Below, one piece after another: positions 26,179 through 33,735 of a stretch of DNA of 64,000 nt. Position numbers and translations under genes: made by a program. The stretch lies in contig NZ_FMCQ01000002.1 in assembly GCF_900091605.1 (NCBI RefSeq), positions 186,001 through 250,000 of the forward strand, read 5' to 3'. The notes beneath the pieces were generated by a model. That model saw nothing but the letters and a program-made list of their open reading frames with translations, had not been told where the DNA came from and searched no databases. This DNA comes from Micromonospora tulbaghiae. GTDB taxonomy: Bacteria > Actinomycetota > Actinomycetes > Mycobacteriales > Micromonosporaceae. Numbering within the stretch: position 1 is the stretch's first letter; the number at the start of each line of letters is the position of its first letter.

Positions 26179-29100
26179 ATGGCAACCCGGATCCGGGACC
26201 TGTTCGGTGGCGGCAAGGACCGCCCCGAGGGCGTCGTCCAGCACACCGTCGGCAACGCCCTCGTGGTGCACGCCGAGGACGCCATCAGTCCCGAGGCCCA
26301 GTCGCTGGCGCTGTCCATGATCGAGGACGCGGAGAACGACGTGGTCGTGCTCGACCTCGGCGACGGCATGCCGATCAGCGCGTGGGAGGCCATGGCCGGG
26401 GTGCTGCCGCGCCGCCGCCGCGGCATCCGGCTGATCGCCTGCGGCCGGCACGGCAACTCCGCGGCGATGGCCGGTCAGTGGCTCTCCGAACGCCTCAACC
26501 GCACCGTCGTCGCCCCGGACGGTGACCTGGTACGCGGCTCGGCCGGGACGCTGTTCGTCCACTCCGCACCGGGCAGCGGCTGGGTGCGGTTCCGGCCCGG
26601 CCGGCCGCCGGCCTGGGACGCCAAGCGCTACCCGACGCCGCGATGGGACCGGGCCGCGATCGACACCCGGCCGTCCAGCGCCACCGCCGAGATCGAGCCG
26701 ATACCGGCCGGGGTCTGGATCCACAGCAACCGCGACCCTCAGGTGGTCGACCCGCAACGGCAGCGGCTCACCGCGTACGTGCCCTGCCAGGCGGAGACCA
26801 TGACCGTGCTGCTGGGCTGCCCCGGCACGGCGCCGCTGTCGCTGGACGACGTGGTGCGCTTCTGGCGCGGGCTCGACGAGGAGAACCGGCAGCGGGTCCG
26901 CTTCGTGCAGTTCGGCGAGGTCCGGATCCCCGAGGGCGAGGCGTTCGGCCAGGCGCTCGCCGACCTGCTGAACACCGAGGTCACCTGCTACACCGGCGTG
27001 CCGATCGGCAGCCCGCAGCGGTACGAGATCCGTACCGTGCTGCCGGACGGCGCGTTCGGCTGGGCGCCGTACGCCCTCGAACTGTCCTACTCGCCCCGGG
27101 CGCACCCCAACTCGCGGGCTCGCCGGCCCACGGTGCTCAGCCACCGCCCGCCGCTGGCCGGCGCCGAGGAGGTCGCGCCCCGGGTCTACTGGTTCGCCCC
27201 CGGCGCGGTGGTCGAGGTGGTGCAGACCGGCCTCTGGGTACGCTCCACCGCCGAGCCGAAGAACGCCGAGCAGGTCCGGTCCGCGATGCTCGACGCGGGC
27301 AGCGGCACGCTCGTCTTCGACGACACCGTCCACTCCACCGCCCACCGGATGCGGGAACTGGCCGTCGACCTGGCCGCACGGGTCGACGGCATGGCGGGTG
27401 CGGGCCGCGCGCTGATGCCGGCGTCGGTGCTGGTGCCCGGCGCGAAACCGGCCAGCCGGGCGGAGGTGGTCATCGACCTGGAGGCCGAGGTGCGCGCGGT
27501 GGGCACGACGGTGCCGGTGCCCGCGTACGTGGAGGTCGCCCCGCCGGCCCCGGTCGCGCCGCCCGCGGCGGACAGCGTGGTGGTTGCCGTTCCCGCACCG
27601 GTCCCCGCTCTCCCCGCCGACCGGGAGCAGGCCACCGCGTCGCGGCCGGCCTCCGCGCCGCCGCTGCCCGCACCTCCCGCGATGCCGCTTCCGGTCGCGC
27701 CTGCACTGCCGCCGCCCCCGGTCGTGCCGCTCGGGTCCGAGTTGCCGGCTCCGCCCGCGGTGCCGTTCGTGTCCGCGCTCCCGGACCCGCCGGCAGCGCC
27801 GCTCGCCTCCGAGCGGCCGGCTCCGCCCGCGGTGCCGGTTCCGACAGCGCCGTCGGTCGGGTCCGAACTGCCGCCTCCGCCGGCGGTGCCGCTCCCGGCG
27901 GCGCCACCGGTCACGGCCGACCTGCCCGAGCCGCCCATGGTGCCGGTCGTGTCCGAGCTGCCGGCTCCGCCCGCGGTGCCACTTCCGGCAGCGCCGCCGG
28001 TCGCCCCCGTGGTGGTGGCCGCCCACACGCCGCCGGTCGCGCACGCCGTGCCGGCCACCGCTGCCGGACCGGACGTCCCCGTCGTGCCGGTCGCACCCGT
28101 GCAGCCGGTCACGCCCGTGGAGCCGGTCACGCCCGTCGCGCCGGCGGCACCGGCCGGGCCTGTCGCCGTCGGGCCGGTGGTCGCCGCCGACCCGGGGAGC
28201 GTGCCCTCGGCGACACCTGTCGAGGACGCCGCACCGGACCCGTACCCCGCGCCGCCCACCATGCCGACGGGCTTCGGCGAGCCGGCGCCGCCGACCATGC
28301 CCGCCGGTTTCGGCCAGGCGCTCGCGACCCCGCCGGTGGCGGCCGGGCCGGTGGCGCCGGTCGCGGCCCCGCCGCCGACAGCCGTCGACCTGCCTTCCGT
28401 CCCGTCCGCCGGGGCCGGCCCGGCGGACGCGGCCGAGCCCGCGAAGACCGCCGGGCCGACCGGGCCGACCGGGCAGGCCGAACCCGCGGAGGACGCCGAG
28501 CCGTCCGAGGTGGCCGCCGAGGCGCGGATGCAGCCGGTGCCCTCGGCCGGCGCGGGCGCGCTGCTGTCGGAGAAGAAAGGGCTCGCCGACGAGCGGGCCT
28601 GGCTGCGCCGCACGCTCAGCCGCGAGTTCGACGTGATGGCCAGCTCGGTGTCCCGGATCATGTCGGAGCACCCGGGCATGCAGGGCTCCGGCGTGTCCAC
28701 CGAGGACGTGCTCGCCGACTCGGTCGCGCTGCGGCTCTACCTGACCGGCCGGGGACCGGGCGTCGACGCCGGGCTGCGCTCCGGCCGCAAGGGACCGCAC
28801 GTGCCGTTCGCGCGTTGCGTGGTCGCCGGGGTCTCCCGGATGCCGTCGTTCCGGGGCACCACCGTCTACCGGCTGTCGCCGACCGACGGGGAATGGGCGC
28901 TCTACCAGGACCGGCGGCTGGTCACCGACTGGAGCTTCGTCAACGCGCTGACCCAGCCGTGCGCGTCCGAGGACGGCGACACCGACGTGCTGATCTGGTC
29001 GATGACCGCCCGCCGGACCAGCCTGCTGGAACCGGAGGGGGACGAGCACGTCGAGGACCGGGTGCTGTTCCTGCCCGGTACGAACTTCAAGGTGCTGGAC

Positions 29101-29334
29101 CTGCGCCGGCCCTCGGCGGGCGAGCGCGGCGCGGTCATGCTGCGGGAGATCGGCGCCAACGAGATCGACGACACCGGCCGGGTCGACTCCAACCGGGTGT
29201 CGCTCGACGAGCTGGCGATCACGTCGCTGCGGCGCAGCGTGGACCGGTGGGCCACGGCCGAGCCCCGGGTACGCATCGGAGCGGCGGCCCGCGGGCGCCT
29301 GCGGGTGCTGCCCGGGCTGGACCGGAAGGGATGA
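26179..29334 (+). CDS. caspase/C80-like plus ADP-ribosyltransferase-like T7SS-locus protein, copy 1
   Basis: 1051 residues. Residues ~20-140 (NALVVHAED..., IRLIACGRHGN with Cys88, then GWVRFRPG) resemble the caspase-like C80-type domains of polymorphic toxins, but I see no partner His that I can assign. Residues ~450-790 are Pro/Ala/Val repeats. Residues ~800-1045 look like an ADP-ribosyltransferase fold: FRG with Arg892, IWSMTARR with Ser941, then VLFLPGTNFKVL. In active enzymes the pattern just before that strand is ExE; here it reads E959-D-R961, so the catalytic Glu seems replaced. No signal peptide or membrane segment is seen. The operon position suggests a secreted or cytosolic T7SS component. 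The copy at 33736-36165 has the same layout. Domain calls are by motif only. Confidence 0.7.
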   Translation: MATRIRDLFGGGKDRPEGVVQHTVGNALVVHAEDAISPEAQSLALSMIEDAENDVVVLDLGDGMPISAWEAMAGVLPRRRRGIRLIACGRHGNSAAMAGQWLSERLNRTVVAPDGDLVRGSAGTLFVHSAPGSGWVRFRPGRPPAWDAKRYPTPRWDRAAIDTRPSSATAEIEPIPAGVWIHSNRDPQVVDPQRQRLTAYVPCQAETMTVLLGCPGTAPLSLDDVVRFWRGLDEENRQRVRFVQFGEVRIPEGEAFGQALADLLNTEVTCYTGVPIGSPQRYEIRTVLPDGAFGWAPYALELSYSPRAHPNSRARRPTVLSHRPPLAGAEEVAPRVYWFAPGAVVEVVQTGLWVRSTAEPKNAEQVRSAMLDAGSGTLVFDDTVHSTAHRMRELAVDLAARVDGMAGAGRALMPASVLVPGAKPASRAEVVIDLEAEVRAVGTTVPVPAYVEVAPPAPVAPPAADSVVVAVPAPVPALPADREQATASRPASAPPLPAPPAMPLPVAPALPPPPVVPLGSELPAPPAVPFVSALPDPPAAPLASERPAPPAVPVPTAPSVGSELPPPPAVPLPAAPPVTADLPEPPMVPVVSELPAPPAVPLPAAPPVAPVVVAAHTPPVAHAVPATAAGPDVPVVPVAPVQPVTPVEPVTPVAPAAPAGPVAVGPVVAADPGSVPSATPVEDAAPDPYPAPPTMPTGFGEPAPPTMPAGFGQALATPPVAAGPVAPVAAPPPTAVDLPSVPSAGAGPADAAEPAKTAGPTGPTGQAEPAEDAEPSEVAAEARMQPVPSAGAGALLSEKKGLADERAWLRRTLSREFDVMASSVSRIMSEHPGMQGSGVSTEDVLADSVALRLYLTGRGPGVDAGLRSGRKGPHVPFARCVVAGVSRMPSFRGTTVYRLSPTDGEWALYQDRRLVTDWSFVNALTQPCASEDGDTDVLIWSMTARRTSLLEPEGDEHVEDRVLFLPGTNFKVLDLRRPSAGERGAVMLREIGANEIDDTGRVDSNRVSLDELAITSLRRSVDRWATAEPRVRIGAAARGRLRVLPGLDRKG

Positions 29335-29338
29335 CGCG

Positions 29339-32300
29339 GTGAGTCGGCAGGTTCTTGTGGTGGGCGACCGGAAGCCCGGTTCCTATCCGACGATCGGTTC
29401 CGCGCTGGCCCGGGCCGAGCCCGGCGCCACGATCGACGTCCACCCCGGCCGGTACGTCGAGAAGCTCGTGGTCGGCGACCGGGTGACGATCAGCGCGGCC
29501 CAGCCCGGCACCGTCGAGGTGCACGTGGAGGAGGGCAGCGTCCTCGTCGTGCGCGGCGAGGGCGCCCAGCTGCGCGGCATCACGCTCAGCAGCGCCGACA
29601 CCACGCTGGCGGCGGTCGACGTGTACGCGGGCGAGGTGGCGCTCGACGACTGCCGGGTCAGCGGCGCCTCCTGGGTGACGCTGCTGGCCCGTATGCAGGG
29701 CACCGTCGCGCTGCGCGGCTGCGACCTGACCAGCTCGGCGGGCGCGGGCGTGGTGGTGATGTCGGCCGGGTCGAGCACGATCGAGGACACCGACGTCCAC
29801 GACGTCGCCACGAGCAGCGTGGTGGTGGGGGAGCAGAGCGCCCTGACGCTGCGCCGCTGCCGCCTGCGCACAGCGGGCGCGAACAGCGTGTGCGCCGGCG
29901 GCGACGCCCGGCTCACGATCGAGCAGTGCGAGATCACCGGGGCCGGCAAGCCCGCCCTGGTGGTCGAGCAGCGCGCCTGGGCCCGTATCCGGGGCCTGTC
30001 GGTCACCGGCAGCGGCAACGTCGACGTCTTCGTCCGCGGCGAGGCGGACGTGCAGATCAGCGACTCGACGTTCACCGGCGCCGCGGTGCAGTCGGCGCAC
30101 ATCGCGGAGGGCGCGTCGCCGTCGTTCCGGAACTGCACGTTCGGCGGCGCCGGCCACACCGCCGTGCAGGTGCTCGGCGGCGGCCGGCCGACCTTCACCG
30201 ACTGCACCGTCCAGGACGCGCCGGTGGGTGTCGCCGTCGACGGCGGCGCGCCCCGGTTCCTCGGGCTGACCGTGCGGGGCACGCGCGACAACGTCGCCGT
30301 GCTCACCGGTGAGTCGGCTGTCGTACTCCAGCGGCTGCGCGCCGAGATCACCACGGGCGGCGGGGTGCTGGTCCAGGACGGCGCCTCGCTGGAGGGCACC
30401 GATCTCGTGGTGGACGCGGGCGAGGCGACCGCGCTGGCGCTGACCGGACCCGCGCGGGGTGTGGTGCACGAGGCCCGCCTCACCGGTACCGGCGCGGCAG
30501 CCGTCCGGGTGGGCGCCGGCGCGGACCTGACGCTGCGCGCGGCCCTGCTGCGCGGCTCGGGCGTGCTGGCCGAGGGCGCGCTCCAGCTCGACGACAGCGA
30601 GATCGTCGGCGCGGTCCGCGACGGCCTGCGGGTCACCGGATCGGCGACCGTGACGCAGACCCGGGTGCGCGACGCCCGGGCCGACGGGATCGTCTTCGAG
30701 GCGGGCTCCCGGGGGTCGGTGAGCGACGGCGAGGTGCTCGGCAGCGGCGCGGCCGGCATCGGCGTGGACACCGTGGAGCCGGTCGCGCTCACCCGGTGCG
30801 TGGTGCGCGACAGCGGCGGCGACGACGTCCGGCGCGCGCCCGGCGCCACGGTGACCACCGAGGCGCTGACGGTGGGCCGTCCGCAGGCCACCCCGACTCC
30901 CGGCGGCCCGCCGGCCGCCGCGCCGGTCCCGGTCGCCGACGCCGACGGCACGGCGGCGGAGAGCGGCGCGGACGAGCTGAGCGAGCCGCTTCGCGAGTTG
31001 AACGGGCTGATCGGTCTGCGCGGGGTGAAGCAGGAGGTCACCGCGCTGATCAATCTGATCAAGATGTCGCAGGTCCGGCTCCAGATGGGCCTGCCGATGC
31101 CGCCGATGAGCCGGCACCTGGTCTTCGCCGGCCCGCCCGGCACCGGCAAGACCACCGTGGCCCGTCTCTACGGCTCGGTGCTCAAGGAACTGGGCATCCT
31201 GTCCAAGGGCCACATGGTCGAGGCGGCGCGGGCCGACCTGGTGGGCCAGTACATCGGCTCCACGGCGATCAAGACGACCGAGCTGGTCACCAAGGCGCTC
31301 GGCGGCGTGCTCTTCATCGACGAGGCGTACACGTTGTCCAGCGGGTCGGGCGGCTCCGGGCCGGACTTCGGCCAGGAGGCCATCGACGCGCTGATGAAGA
31401 TGATGGAGGACCACCGCGACGAGCTGGTGGTGATCGTCGCGGGTTACTCCGAGCTGATGGAGCAGTTCCTCGCCTCCAACCCCGGTATGGCGTCCCGCTT
31501 CACCCGCACCGTCGAGTTCCCGAACTACTCCGTCGAGGAACTGGTCACCATCACCTCGAACCTGGTCAGCAAGCACTACTACGAGCTGACCGACGACGCG
31601 GTGGAGGCGCTCACCGCGTACTTCACCCGGGTGCCGAAGAACGCCACGTTCGGCAACGGCCGGGTGGCCCGCAAGCTGTTCGAGGCGCTGATCAACAACC
31701 AGGCGTCGCGTCTGGCCACCACGCCGCCCACGAAGGACAGCGAGCTCAACCGGCTCACCGCCGCCGACGTCGAACCCGAGCTGGCACTGCTGGAGGACCT
31801 GCCGGTCGAGCAGGGCGAGCAACCCGACGCGGCGACCGACCCGACCGGCGCGATCAACGCGGCCCGCAGCTGGAAGCGGATCTGCGGACTGGTCGGCGGG
31901 CAGCGGGTCAAGGAGGCGGCCGGGCAGACGCTGCTGCAGCTCTGCGAGGGACGCAACCGCCGGCGCGGCCCCGGCCGTACCGGCAACGTGCTGCTCGGCG
32001 GCCGGGCCGGGAGCGGCCGCAGCGAGTACGCCCGGCTGTACGCGGCCTGTCTGTCGGAGCTGGGCCTGGTGCCGGTCGGTCAACTGGTGCGGGTGAGCAC
32101 GAGCCGGGAGCTGGCGCCGCAGTGGCCCGGCCAGGCCGGGAGCCTGGTGGACGCGGTCCTCGAGGACGCGGCCGGCGGCGTGCTGCAGCTCGACTACGTC
32201 GACGACTCCTCCGGCGTCGCGCCGGAGATCGCCGAGGCGCTGGTCGGCCGGATGCGCTCCCGGCTCGGTGATCCGGTGGTGGTGCTGACCGGCGAGGAGG

Positions 32301-32626
32301 CGGCCCTGGCGAGCCTGCGGGCCGCGGTGCCGGCGGTGAACGAGGTGTTCGGCCAGCAGTGGTCGGTGCCCGAGTTCAGCGCCGACGAGCTGGCCGCTGT
32401 CGTGCTGCGGCACCTGGTGCGGCGGGGCCACGAGGTGCCCGACGACGTCCGGGCCGCACTGACCCAGATGGCCGGGCGGTTGCCCGAGCGCACCGTCCAC
32501 GCCGCCCACCAGTTCTCGCTGGCGCTGACCCGGCGCACCGGCTCCCGTACCCTCGCGCTCGCCGACCTGGCCGCGCCCGGCCCGGCGGTCGGCGAGCGGC
32601 TCGGCGGCCTGGCCGCCGTCGGCTGA
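29339..32626 (+). CDS. EccA-type AAA ATPase fused to right-handed beta-helix
   Basis: 1095 residues from a GTG. Residues ~1-530 are repeated short strands of the pectate-lyase/NosD beta-helix type. A Pro/Ala linker leads to a CbxX/EccA-family AAA domain (~555-820) with GPPGTGKTT at 598 and LFIDEAY as Walker B. A second AAA-like domain (~840-1080) is degenerate: its P-loop reads GRAGSGRS with Arg894 in place of Lys, and its Walker B strand ends LDYV without the Glu. Classical EccA has TPR repeats, not a beta-helix, before the AAA domain. It probably handles ESX substrates or chaperones in the cytosol. It lies 4 bp after the ART-like gene. Confidence 0.85.
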   Translation: MSRQVLVVGDRKPGSYPTIGSALARAEPGATIDVHPGRYVEKLVVGDRVTISAAQPGTVEVHVEEGSVLVVRGEGAQLRGITLSSADTTLAAVDVYAGEVALDDCRVSGASWVTLLARMQGTVALRGCDLTSSAGAGVVVMSAGSSTIEDTDVHDVATSSVVVGEQSALTLRRCRLRTAGANSVCAGGDARLTIEQCEITGAGKPALVVEQRAWARIRGLSVTGSGNVDVFVRGEADVQISDSTFTGAAVQSAHIAEGASPSFRNCTFGGAGHTAVQVLGGGRPTFTDCTVQDAPVGVAVDGGAPRFLGLTVRGTRDNVAVLTGESAVVLQRLRAEITTGGGVLVQDGASLEGTDLVVDAGEATALALTGPARGVVHEARLTGTGAAAVRVGAGADLTLRAALLRGSGVLAEGALQLDDSEIVGAVRDGLRVTGSATVTQTRVRDARADGIVFEAGSRGSVSDGEVLGSGAAGIGVDTVEPVALTRCVVRDSGGDDVRRAPGATVTTEALTVGRPQATPTPGGPPAAAPVPVADADGTAAESGADELSEPLRELNGLIGLRGVKQEVTALINLIKMSQVRLQMGLPMPPMSRHLVFAGPPGTGKTTVARLYGSVLKELGILSKGHMVEAARADLVGQYIGSTAIKTTELVTKALGGVLFIDEAYTLSSGSGGSGPDFGQEAIDALMKMMEDHRDELVVIVAGYSELMEQFLASNPGMASRFTRTVEFPNYSVEELVTITSNLVSKHYYELTDDAVEALTAYFTRVPKNATFGNGRVARKLFEALINNQASRLATTPPTKDSELNRLTAADVEPELALLEDLPVEQGEQPDAATDPTGAINAARSWKRICGLVGGQRVKEAAGQTLLQLCEGRNRRRGPGRTGNVLLGGRAGSGRSEYARLYAACLSELGLVPVGQLVRVSTSRELAPQWPGQAGSLVDAVLEDAAGGVLQLDYVDDSSGVAPEIAEALVGRMRSRLGDPVVVLTGEEAALASLRAAVPAVNEVFGQQWSVPEFSADELAAVVLRHLVRRGHEVPDDVRAALTQMAGRLPERTVHAAHQFSLALTRRTGSRTLALADLAAPGPAVGERLGGLAAVG

Positions 32627-32658
32627 CCACCCACCCGTTCCGCACAGAAAGGCCCGGC

Positions 32659-32979
32659 ATGCAGCCCGAGTCCACGCCGATCCCACCCTCGTTCCAGGAG
32701 TTCATGGAGAACGCGCAGCGCCTGGAGGACCAGATGCGCAACGCGCAGTCGGAGCTGGAGCGGGCGATCGTCACCGGCCGCTCGCAGGACGCCACGGTGG
32801 TCGTCATGGCCAGCGGCCTGGGCAAGGTCCAGGCCGTCCGGGTCGACCCCCGGGTGTACGAGCAGCGTGACGCAGCGTCGCTGCAGGCGGCGATCATGGA
32901 GGCGATCCAGGCCGCTGCCGCGAACGCCGGGACGCTCGCGACGGAGAAGATGGGCCCTGTCGAAATCAATCTTCACTGA
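32659..32979 (+). CDS. YbaB/EbfC-family protein, second copy
   Basis: 106 residues, the usual length for YbaB/EbfC: an N-terminal helix (residues ~10-40), a beta segment (ATVVVMASGLGKVQAVRV) and a C-terminal helix. It follows the EccA-type gene by 32 bp and ends the first plus-strand block. It is not a close copy of the YbaB-like protein at 13236-13646. Family membership is fairly clear; the role in a T7SS locus is unknown. Confidence 0.78.
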   Translation: MQPESTPIPPSFQEFMENAQRLEDQMRNAQSELERAIVTGRSQDATVVVMASGLGKVQAVRVDPRVYEQRDAASLQAAIMEAIQAAAANAGTLATEKMGPVEINLH

Positions 32980-33038
32980 CTGAAAAAAGTCTGACCAGGC
33001 CTTTTGGGTAGATCTTCACGGCTCGGTGCCATCGGGAA

Positions 33039-33070
33039 GGAGAGTGTGGAGATTTCCTGAAGGACTCTCC
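33039..33070. promoter_or_regulatory. inverted repeat upstream of LuxR-type gene
   Basis: GGAGAGT at 33039-33045 and ACTCTCC at 33064-33070 form a perfect 7-bp inverted repeat with an 18-nt gap. It lies ~40 bp before the regulator gene in an unusually AT-rich spacer. It may be an operator or a leader hairpin. Confidence 0.35.
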
Positions 33071-33110
33071 ATGAGACTGTCACCCCCTACTGACAGTGAT
33101 GGAGATGGCT

Positions 33111-33734
33111 GTGGAGCAAGTTGCCGTCTTTGTGCACGCGCCCGACCCGCTGACCCACACCGGCCTGACCGCCCACCTCCGGTCGCGCTCCGACATCACG
33201 CTGCTGGACAGCGCGGACCGGACACGGGCGCAGGTGCTCGTCGTCGCCGTGGAACGGCTCACCACCGACGTGATCGCCATGCTGCGCCTCGCGGCGACCG
33301 AGATCGGCGCCCCGGTCGTCCTGGTCACCACGGAGGTCAGCGAGCAGGAGTTGCTGACCGCCGTGGAGTGCCGGGTCGTGGCTGTCCTGCCGCGCGCGGC
33401 GGTCACCGCCGAACGCCTCGTGCACAGTGTCCGGGCGGCCGCCTCCGGCGGCGGCGTGCTGCCTCCGAACCTGGTGGGTGAGCTGCTCAAGCACATCGAA
33501 CGGCTCCAGCGCGACGTGCTCAACCCGAACGGGCTCAACGCCTCCGGCCTGACCGCGCGTGAGATCGACGTGCTGCGGCTGATGGCCGAGGGCTTCGACA
33601 CCAACGAGATCGCCGACGAGCTGCGCTACTCCGAACGCACGGTGAAGAACGTCATCTACGGCCTCAACCACCGGCTGAAGCTGCGCAACCGCTCGCACGC
33701 GGTGGCCTACGCCCTGCGCTCCGGCATGATCTGA
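33111..33734 (+). CDS. LuxR/NarL-type regulator with pseudo-receiver
   Basis: 207 residues from GTG 33111, which has GGAG 6 nt upstream; ATG 33105, ATG 33099 and GTG 33096 are in-frame alternatives. The C-terminal ~65 residues are a clear LuxR-type helix-turn-helix (LTAREIDVLRLMAEGF, then NEIADEL and ERTVKN). The N-terminal half folds like a response-regulator receiver but lacks its acidic pocket: the phosphoacceptor position is Ala46 (VLVVAVERL) and the conserved Lys position reads LPRA. It is therefore unlikely to be phosphorylated, and no kinase gene is nearby. It ends 1 bp before the second caspase/ART-like gene and probably controls this locus. Confidence 0.85.
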   Translation: MEQVAVFVHAPDPLTHTGLTAHLRSRSDITLLDSADRTRAQVLVVAVERLTTDVIAMLRLAATEIGAPVVLVTTEVSEQELLTAVECRVVAVLPRAAVTAERLVHSVRAAASGGGVLPPNLVGELLKHIERLQRDVLNPNGLNASGLTAREIDVLRLMAEGFDTNEIADELRYSERTVKNVIYGLNHRLKLRNRSHAVAYALRSGMI

Positions 33735-33735
33735 G

